In this document: positions 56,349 to 64,000 of the stretch, piece after piece | Layout of the letters: every line of letters begins with the position of its first letter | How positions within the stretch are numbered: position 1 is the first letter of the stretch | Origin: Endocalyx cinctus | Lineage: Eukaryota; Ascomycota; Sordariomycetes; Amphisphaeriales; Apiosporaceae | DNA: 64,000 bases | Assembly: GCA_001600455.1 (NCBI GenBank) | Contig: BCKC01000003.1 | Coordinates: forward strand, 4,634,754-4,698,753 | Direction of reading: 5' to 3' | Program-made: the position numbers and the translations under genes | The notes under the pieces: generated by a model | Database searches by the model: none | Told to the model about the DNA's origin: nothing | What the model saw: only the letters and a program-made list of their open reading frames with translations

Positions 56349-57551
56349 GATAGAAATGCGGTAAAAGTTGTGGTAAAATTGTCTTTACGATGTTGACCTC
56401 GTCGAAGTATCTCGTAAACGATGAAGTTTTTACAAGTTGCTGGGTTGGATTGTTTACCTATTAACATCCTGATCTCGAGCAGAGCTTGAATAAAAAGCGA
56501 TGACGTAGTTGTTTATATCTACACACATTAAAGATACTGAGGGCGAGATCGTCATATTATCTAAGATCTATAAATAAGTACCGTCCGACCCTTCGTCCGC
56601 TTAGAATCTTACACAATTGATAGTTACTGAACACTTATATTCAGTAAAGGCAAATTATTGAATATAACACATTCGCAAAATATATCTGTAACGCAACAAA
56701 GTAGCTGATTACTGAGTAAGCTGGGAAAGCTAGTTTTATAGTTTATGAATGGTAGGTGAGAATAGTTGTGGCCCATTGAGAATGGTATATATGAGCAGTG
56801 TCTCTAATAATCTCATCAGAATCCTATTATGACGTAAGTGGTCATCGGAGTTGACGTCCAATCCATGGATGTTATCTAGGTACTTACCCCTAATTTTAAC
56901 CACATGAATATTTTTTGAGGTAAAAAAGCCAGCCCATCAGTTCCCATATTTCTAGTGGCTTGGAGTTTTCCTAATTTGAGTTTCTTCGTCAGCGAACTTT
57001 CTCTTACACACCTGCTTACATCGATATTAGGGTATCCTTCCTCTGACAAGGCTGTTTACAAAGATTGAGGATATTAAGAATAGCATCAACCACGGAATGT
57101 TGAACCAACTGCATTAGAAACCCGGTAGATCTTTCCACAACGAGGCCAGAAAAGTGTGAAACAGCACGATGGCACAGCTTTTCGATAATAGAAAGCTTGA
57201 AGGTGAGGTGAGCTTACGATAACTGATTTTAGGTACGTAGGAACTCCAGACTGTTGACCATTTCTTTGAGGATTTGAATTAGAGGAAATGGCCCATATTT
57301 GAAGTTCTGATTCAAACATTCGACAATGCGAATTAATATAAAAGGGAGCGTTGATACTCAAAATTGAACCATCTTCATAACGACATCAACACGCACGCAC
57401 ACACACTTCAAATTTCGTCGACTCGTATTCTATACAGTCTTTTTCTAAATTTCTATATTATCTTCAACGAGACAACTTCAACTCTGGTCAAAAGATATAT
57501 AATAAGTCTACCGGCCACCTTCTCTTTTAACTTCAACTTGACAGAAGGAAG
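56349..57551. other. 1.2-kb divergent intergenic region
   Basis: Contains the promoters of the ankyrin gene (minus) and the CheD-like gene (plus). A minus-strand frame at 57086-57361 has no family match and is not called. Confidence 0.5.
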
Positions 57552-58308
57552 ATGCGTTTCTCTCCGGCTTTGATCTCCCTCGCATATGCGACTGGGATGA
57601 GCATGGGCTTGGTTCTACCTGGTTCAAGATAAGTATCTAGTTATTACCAGCCTTTTCACTACCTTAAGCTGACATACTCATACTTCAGGACTTATGTCTG
57701 TATTCAAGGCCCGCGATGCTTCCGCAGAGTTGAACCGTATCTTTACCCGCGCCGTGTCCTGCGACGCTTTGGAAGACAGTCAATGCACTACCTGTACTTT
57801 GAAAACAGAAGTAACCAAGAGGGACGTATGCGAGGGTGACGAATGCGAGCTAGCTTCAGACGGCGTAACCCTAAAGCCCCGAGCCGACATAGTGATGGAC
57901 TCGATCGGCGACGGCCCTTGGGGCAATGGGGGAAAGCTCACGACGGACGGGCTATCGTACTGCTCCGTCATCGCCGTCTACGACCAGGACCACTGGGCGA
58001 TGGCGCATATCCCGCCCGCCCGGGCCGCCGGATCCGTTCTCTACTCCACCGGCGAGCAGGTCATCAACGAGTACCTCGACAAGCTGACGCAGAGGTTCGA
58101 CGAGGACAACATCAAGAATCCGGTAGGCTACCTGCTCGTCAGCTACGCGCTCGGGGACGAGGAGAGGCAGCTGCTCGAGAACTGGTTCACGTCCAGGGGA
58201 ATCCAGTTCGAGGAGAGGGTCTACACTCGCGACGACGTTCCTAACGGGGGAAACTTGGTTATCAAACGCAAGGGCAAACAGTGGCCGCCCCAGATCACTC
58301 TGAGCTAG
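57552..58308 (+). CDS. secreted protein with a CheD-like deamidase core
   Basis: Exons 57552-57621 and 57689-58308 give 229 residues. The donor is CCTG/GTTCAA and the acceptor ACTTCAG. The N-terminus (MRFSPALISLAYATGMSMGL) is a likely signal peptide. A short cysteine-containing stretch follows (SCDAL, SQCTTC, CEGDEC at about 50-80). Residues 100-135 read GDGPWGNGGKLTTDG, LSYCSVIAVYD and AMAHIPP. Thr109, Cys115 and His130 fall in the order and spacing of the Thr/Cys/His active site of CheD protein-glutamine deamidases, although the Cys-His gap is two residues shorter than I recall. The rest is alpha/beta (VINEYLDKLTQRF, PVGYLLVSYALG). The activity, and whether it acts on host or self proteins, is inference. 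The high GC content and sharp codon bias support a real gene. Confidence 0.7.
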
Positions 58309-59462
58309 ACGACCTGGCTATAGCATGTGTCTTCTTTTCTTTTTCGTCTCTTTTTCTTTTCGTCATATTTTTCTTCTCTCTCCTTTGCTCTCTATGAAGA
58401 TCTAGCACGCTTGATTTTCCGGCATCTTAACCGTTCATTTATTTGTATTTAGTCATTTGGAATGGCGTGAGTCATTCAGAGGATGGAGTATGGAGTTCCT
58501 TAGGTTGTACGGGATGTTTGCTTTAACGAAGAATGTACTTATATAGAAAGGTATATAGCTGAGACTGGTATTAAGATCTCTCACCCGAAATGGTTCCGAT
58601 ATCCCGCTTATTTTATCTGACTAATCAAGAAAGTAAGCGGTCGTTAACGGCACCTTGAGTTGAGGAGCGAAGTGAGTGCTCGGAGTTTGACTAATCAATA
58701 TCCCGGAGGTGACGAGTTCGGGTCTTGAAGAATGACTTGTCGGCTATTGCTATTTCCTAGAAGAGACCGTTGAGACCGATATCACCGCTAGAAGTTCAGC
58801 TGGTGTCGGCGAATGGAACGCAATCGTTGGTTGAAAAAAAATTGTATGGATTGATTGTTACTGTCGCGATTACCAATCCCGATTAGTTATGCCGAGCATC
58901 CATTTATTTCCGTAAGCTGACAGTTGGGGAATCCAAATCATGCCAGCACAGGGAATTGAATATTCGATGGATGATATCGGTAAAGTACTATTAATCAGCT
59001 TAAAACTGCGAAAGTCCTGAGTAATAGTTAAAAGGAATATTATTATGTAAAGTCATATTGATGTACCTATAGATAAGTAAGTTACATAGGTAATATATAC
59101 ATTAATTAGTCAATGGAATGATATGGAGTAATAGGGCCAGCCAAGTCGTTAACCAACTACTAGAAGCTGAAAAGCTCAGCAGAGCAGCTCCGGCAAATAT
59201 TGTCTCACCTTCTCAGGCAGCAGTGGCGTTGCCATGCAAGTCAACTCATATTTATGAATTAGCTAATTTATATAATAGGTTATCTCTCCCCTCCTTTTCG
59301 ACTTCGTTACAGCGTAAGAATTGAAAGTTGGGGTAACCAGTTTTTGTTTGAATTTCCTACAGTGTGTATAGATTCTCCTACTTCTTCATAATCTTTCTTT
59401 TCCCTATTAAATGCATTATTTGGTCTATTATTGTTTTATTTTAATATTCAAAATATGCCATC
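58309..59462. other. 1.15-kb intergenic region
   Basis: 3' flank of the CheD-like gene (CT-rich at 58330-58390) and promoter of the NLR gene. A plus-strand frame at 59118-59324 is not protein-like. Nothing else was recognised. Confidence 0.5.
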
Positions 59463-62400
59463 ATGAGTCGCTCGGGTTTGGTGTCGAAATTATATTATAC
59501 CGTCGGATGGATTTGTGCGCTTCCCCTTGAAATGGCCGCGGCGAAGGCTCTTCTCGATGAAATACACCAAGATGTTTTAAGAGTCGAATGTGACGCCAAT
59601 ACCTATACTGTCGGTAGAATTGGATTCCACGGCGTTGTTATTGCATGCCTTCCCTTGGGAGGATATGGTACCAACTCTGCTGCCACTGTCGCGAGCAACA
59701 TGTCCCGCTCATTCCCTTCCTTAAAAATGCGTTTGATGGTGGGGATAGGCGGCGGCGCTCCTAGCCAATGCGACATAAGACTAGGAGATGTTGTCGTGAG
59801 TACTGGAGTCATTCAGTATGATTTAGGGAAGACCGAAAAAGACGGCCGGTTTCGCCGAATAGGCACTCGCCGCCCCCCGCCCCCCAGCATCATGACCGCT
59901 GTCAGCAAGCTAGAGGCCAATCACGACATAGAGGGGACTAATAGCATACCTGACCTAATCCGTCAAATGCTAGACAAGTCACCGTCCATGAAATGTTTTG
60001 CACAGGATGGCTCGCGGCAAGACCTATTATTTAGGAGTAACTACGAGCATCCTGAATGTGCAAGCACCTGCGAAGACTGTAAAAGGTCAGAAGCTATTAA
60101 GCGGAGTGCCAGAAAGAACTCTGCACCAGTTATTCACTACGGAGGCATTGCTTCAGGAAATCAAGTCATGAAGCACGCTGATACGAGAGATCAATTAGCT
60201 CGAGAGCTTAATATTCTCTGTTTCGAGATGGAAGCCGCCGGTTTAATGGATAGCTTCCCCTGCTTAGTCGTTCGAGGAATATGTGATTATTCTGATTCAC
60301 ACAAGAACAAGGAATGGCAGCCCTACGCGGCCGCAACAGCAGCTGCATATGCTAAAGAGCTCCTATACGTTGTCCCGACAATGGATGATGAAAAATCTAC
60401 CCATAGTGAGTATTATACGCCTTTCACGAGGAGAAATAACGTCATATTCTGTTGCTTACCCACGCGCGATTAGGTCAAGTAGCGGAAGGACGAAAACGCA
60501 TATGGGAGTCTTTGGCATTTGATGGGATTAACTACCGGCAATCCATCATCAAACCTCCCCATTCCAACACATGCGAATGGCTGATTGACCATGCAGATTA
60601 CAAAGCATGGCACGATCCAAACGAGTATCCCAAGCACCACGGCTTCTTGTGGGTTAAAGGGAAGCCCGGCGTCGGAAAGTCGACATTAATGAAATTCGCC
60701 TTCTTTTCCGAATCACAAAAAGCTAACGACGCAACCGTTATATCGTTCTTTTTCAACGCCCGAGGTTCCGATCTGGAGAAATCAGTCATGGGAATGTATC
60801 GTTCCCTATTATACCAATTACTGCAAAAAGTAGAAGAACTTCAGCGTGTATTGGGAAATTTAGCTGAAAAACACACTGGATGGGATGTTTACTTGCTTCA
60901 AGAGCTTTTCAAAGAAGCGGTGAATGGACTGGGAGAACACCGCCTACTATGTTTCATTGATGCTATCGATGAATGCGACACCGAAGAGGTTGAGGACATG
61001 ATTTATTATTTCGAAGAACTTGGCCAGTATGCCTTGGAAAAGGGAATCAAGCTCTATGTCTGTTTCTCTAGCCGCCACTTTCCGTCTATCCGTATCGAGA
61101 ACTCTCAATCGTTAACCATAGAAGATGAAATAGGGCATATGAAAGACCTAGAAAAGTATACCCATAGCAGGTTAAAGATCGGGTCAGATAAGCCTGCCCA
61201 AGATCTAGAACAGGAACTGTTGGCAAAGTCAGGAGGTATATTTTTATGGGTTTACCTCGCTATTAATATTCTCAACAGAGAATTTCAGAGAGGACGAATG
61301 TTCGCCCTGGTGAAGGAAAGACTCGAAGAATTACCAACGCAGCTAATCCAGCTTTTTGAAGATATTCTGAAACGAGACCCTAAATATATGGAAGACTTCA
61401 ATCTCTGTGTCCAGTGGCTTTTGTTTGCAAAACGACCGTTGAGTATAAGAGAATTATACTGCGCCATGGTCACTGGGCTTGAGGGAGGAACCGATGATTT
61501 ATTAGAATCGGAATCTTGCCATGTCGAAGAAAGCCATATGAAAAGATTCATATTAAGTTCTTCCAAAGGGCTCGCTGAAATTACAAGAGGTGAGCCACGC
61601 ACGGTACAGTTTATCCATGAATCGGTTCGAAACTTTTTCCTCGAAGAGTATAACTCTGGACCATGGGGAAATTCTTATGATGCGCATTTTCGACTACACC
61701 AACATTCTTTCGCCTATGGCAAAGCCATTATCTCTGATCTCTTCATCCTTATGAGCCCACCGGAAACTACAGGTCTGGAGATGACGGCCGCTCAAAATGA
61801 ACTGAAGACCAGGTTCCCGTTTGGAAACTATGCTATCTCTTACTTACTCTATCACGCGGATGCTTCTAGACGCATTTCTCCACGGGAAATCTTTTCAGAT
61901 GAATTTCCCTTGAACGATTGGATTCGGCTCCATAATTGTATCACCTCTAACCAGGAAGACTGCTTCACGTCAAATGCTAGTCTCTTATATATACTGGCTT
62001 CGACTGGCCTTGCGAATCTGACCGAGGTAATGATACGCGAGGATAATTTTAAAGTCCATGTGCACGGGGAATATCACGGATACCCTCTCTTTGCTGCAAT
62101 AGCAAATCGACACGAAGATGTCGTTAGGGTGATCTTACAGCATAAAAATGACGTCATATTGGACAATGAGTCTTATGATGTCCAAGTTCTTCGCTTTGCA
62201 TTTGATGATTACAAGGGGCGGACACCACTTCAGTGGGCCCTTAATCGCGCAAATGGAAATCTAGCCAAGCTTCTCATAGATTCGAATGAGTTTGATCTTG
62301 AATCTAAGGATCGATGGGGGTTGACGCCCCTGATACAAGCGGTGGAGCTTGGACTCCACGAGATAGTAGAGCTCCTCTTGCGTAATGGTGCTTGTATCGA

Positions 62401-63136
62401 GAACCAAGGTGCTAATGGTATGACGCCGTTGCTGAGAGCTATATCGTACGGACAAGAGGGTATCGTAATACAACTCCTGGCTCATGGTGCAAACCCGAAC
62501 ACCCAATGTGGGCTTCGCGGTAATGCACTTCAAGTTGCATCTTTCAAAGGTAACTCGAGAATAGTCGAAATACTTTTAGGCAACGGAGCCGACGTCAATA
62601 GTCAAGGGGGGTTTTACGGTAATGCCCTGCAGGCCGCTTCATGGGCAGGTAACCTTGCAGTTGCCAAGATACTGCTAGGAAAAGGAGCTAACGTCAATGC
62701 TAGGGGAGGCAGGTATGAAACTGCCCTTCAAGCTGCTTCAGACACAGGTAATGTTCAGATTGTACAACTATTACTTGATGCCGGGGCAGATGTTAATGCT
62801 CAAGGAGGAAAATACGGTACTGCTTTACAAGCCGCATCGCGTGGATCTGATGATAGGCTTGTCCAAAATTTGCTTTCTCACGGAGCGGACGTCAATGCCC
62901 AAGGAGGTAAATACGGAACTGCTCTTCAAGCCACTGCCCATAAACATCGTAGATCCATAGCTAAAATATTGCTGGACAATGGAGCTGATATCGATATCAA
63001 AGGAGGAAAATACGGTTGTGCTTTCGAAGCGGCTTCACGCGCAGGAGACAAAGAATTCGTAGACATGCTACTAACGAAGATGATGGAAATAGCATTCGAG
63101 AAAGCGGGCATGAGTGGAACTCTAGAATGGATTTAA
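59463..63136 (+). CDS. NLR-like receptor: PNP/UDP-phosphorylase fold, NACHT, ankyrin repeats
   Basis: Fungal NOD-like receptor, the class implicated in allorecognition and immunity. Exons 59463-60405 and 60474-63136 give 1201 residues. The intron (CATA/GTGAGT...GATTAG) restores STHSQVAEGRKRIWESLAFD. The N-terminal effector-type domain (about 10-300) is purine-nucleoside-phosphorylase-like: YTVGWICALPLEMAAAK, RLMVGIGGGAP, VIHYGGIASGN, LCFEMEAAGLM and CDYSDSHKNKEW. The NACHT domain follows, with Walker A GKPGVGKST at about 376, Walker B LLCFIDAIDECD at about 473, and a winged-helix region near 580. From about 760 onward come ankyrin units. Those from about 985 to 1175 share a GADVNAQGGKYGTALQAAS-type consensus and are nearly identical to one another. 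A short unrelated tail closes the protein. All motifs look intact. Confidence 0.92.
62490..63060 (+). repeat. near-identical ankyrin repeats within the NLR gene
   Basis: Five to seven consecutive 33-residue (99-nt) units, recognisable from the recurring NxQGGxYGxALQAAS core. The units at about 62785-62830 and 62895-62935 are nearly the same at the DNA level. High internal identity is typical of NLR repeats under concerted evolution and diversifying selection. Confidence 0.82.
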
Positions 63137-64000
63137 ACTCTGGAATAATTAAGACTTGCTTGATGCGAGCAAATCCTTTCAACATAATAACTCTTAAAAG
63201 ATTATTTCCATAAGAGTACCGAGTTATAATCAAACACTAGTTAATTTGAATAGCCACCAGAGTGAAAATGAGCGAAAATTATTTAGTTGACCCAGCGTCT
63301 TAATAGGCTGGTATAAACATGTGACGTAGGTTGGAGAAAAGAAAAAAAAAGACGAGTGGAACAAGTTAGCAACGTCGCGACATGTGAACATGGCAACACT
63401 CGGGGGAAAAATATCACCTTTTCAAGTGTCTCTAATAAATCTTTTCCCCTCGCATTTGCGCACTACTTTCCTTACATCATCTCCCAAACTTTTAATAGGA
63501 TCCAATTACTATTCATTTACTACCATTGGAACAGGCGTGGGAAATGATATCTACGCATAGCATCAGAAAGAGGTAGGGAACGTCTCCATCTCCGTTTACT
63601 CCGGGAAATACACGTTGATGCAACATCTGCTTCCAATCACGAATGTGTTGGATTTCTAATATGTTTCCGCGATTCTGACTTAAATTATACAAATGATCCG
63701 AAGTCTTACCATTCGGTTGCGACCTTGGAGCTTTATATGGCGTGCTGCGGGGAAACTCGCAAGGTAGGCTTAGAAATCGACCTCGTATTAGTAATAAGTC
63801 AACTTCATCAAGGGGCGAACTCACGGGTATAAATCGATGCTGAAGGCCTATTGTCAACAAAAGGGGAAGATCATGTGGAGTTTTCCAATATTAAGAGCAT
63901 TCAATTGAAAATATTTCAAGACTCTAATATCGCTACAATTTCTTAGCCGTATAGGTTGATTTCTGTTATTAACATCAAGATAATATACCAAAAAGAAAAA
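63137..64000. other. 3' flank of the NLR gene and window end
   Basis: No confident gene. A minus-strand open frame at 63513-63860 (about 115 codons, containing VFPGVNGDGDVPYLF) has no upstream ATG inside the window. It could be the last exon of a gene beginning beyond 64000, but no family is recognised. Confidence 0.4.

Noticed and set aside
58640..58740. Possible tRNA-like sequence with GAGTTCGGGTCT
   Set aside because: No acceptor or D-arm pairing could be drawn, and the T-arm consensus is poor.
63513..63860. Minus-strand open frame near the window end
   Set aside because: No ATG within the window and no family recognised; only noted as a possible last exon of a gene beyond 64000.

Overview
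The window is nuclear DNA from a filamentous ascomycete (Pezizomycotina). A Sordariomycete, perhaps Xylariales-like, fits best, but that is inference from gene content and not a measured placement. Support comes from short introns of about 45-110 nt with GTAAGT/GTGAGT donors and CTNAC-type branch sites, AT-rich spacers of 0.3-2 kb, a fungal NDR kinase of the COT1 type, HET-domain and NACHT-ankyrin genes, plant cell-wall enzymes, and an intron-containing nuclear tRNA. No bacterial, organellar or viral features were seen.

Layout. 1-8.4 kb is conserved housekeeping: NDR kinase cot-1, mitochondrial import subunit TIM54, a FAM192A/Fyv6-domain protein and tRNA-Ile(AAU). 9-18.6 kb is accessory and largely secretory: a GNAT acetyltransferase, a five-exon secreted LPMO-like protein, a GH32 fructosidase, a small cysteine-rich secreted protein and a GPI-type DUF7136-like protein. 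20.4-23.7 kb holds a regulator-like fragment divergent from a DHA1 MFS exporter, separated by a C19-A22 tract. 24-34.9 kb is gene-poor: a RecQ-helicase relic, an Hsp70-like ATPase divergent from an uncharacterised gene, a four-TM membrane protein and an ABC-transporter (PDR type) relic. 35.3-38.7 kb holds an RSC7-like chromatin-remodelling subunit and a PPxY-motif protein. 40-48 kb holds two HET-domain genes on either side of the spliceosomal SF3A2/PRP11 gene. 48-52 kb holds another small secreted protein, a PL1 pectate lyase and an FSH1-type serine hydrolase. 53-63 kb holds cytosolic aspartyl-tRNA synthetase, an ankyrin protein, a secreted protein with a CheD-like Thr/Cys/His pattern, and a 1201-residue PNP-NACHT-ankyrin NLR-like receptor.

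There are no operons. Functional themes are core gene expression (PRP11, FAM192A/Fyv6, RSC7, AspRS, tRNA), plant-biomass and host interaction (GH32, PL1, LPMO-like, small secreted proteins), and allorecognition or innate immunity (two HET genes, one NLR, one ankyrin protein). The most interesting leads are the secreted CheD-like protein, the LPMO-like protein whose expected N-terminal histidine appears to be asparagine, the NLR with near-identical ankyrin units, and the FSH1 hydrolase with arginine at the expected catalytic histidine.

Exon boundaries were read by eye from splice consensus, frame continuity and family conservation. No alignment, database search or transcript data was available.
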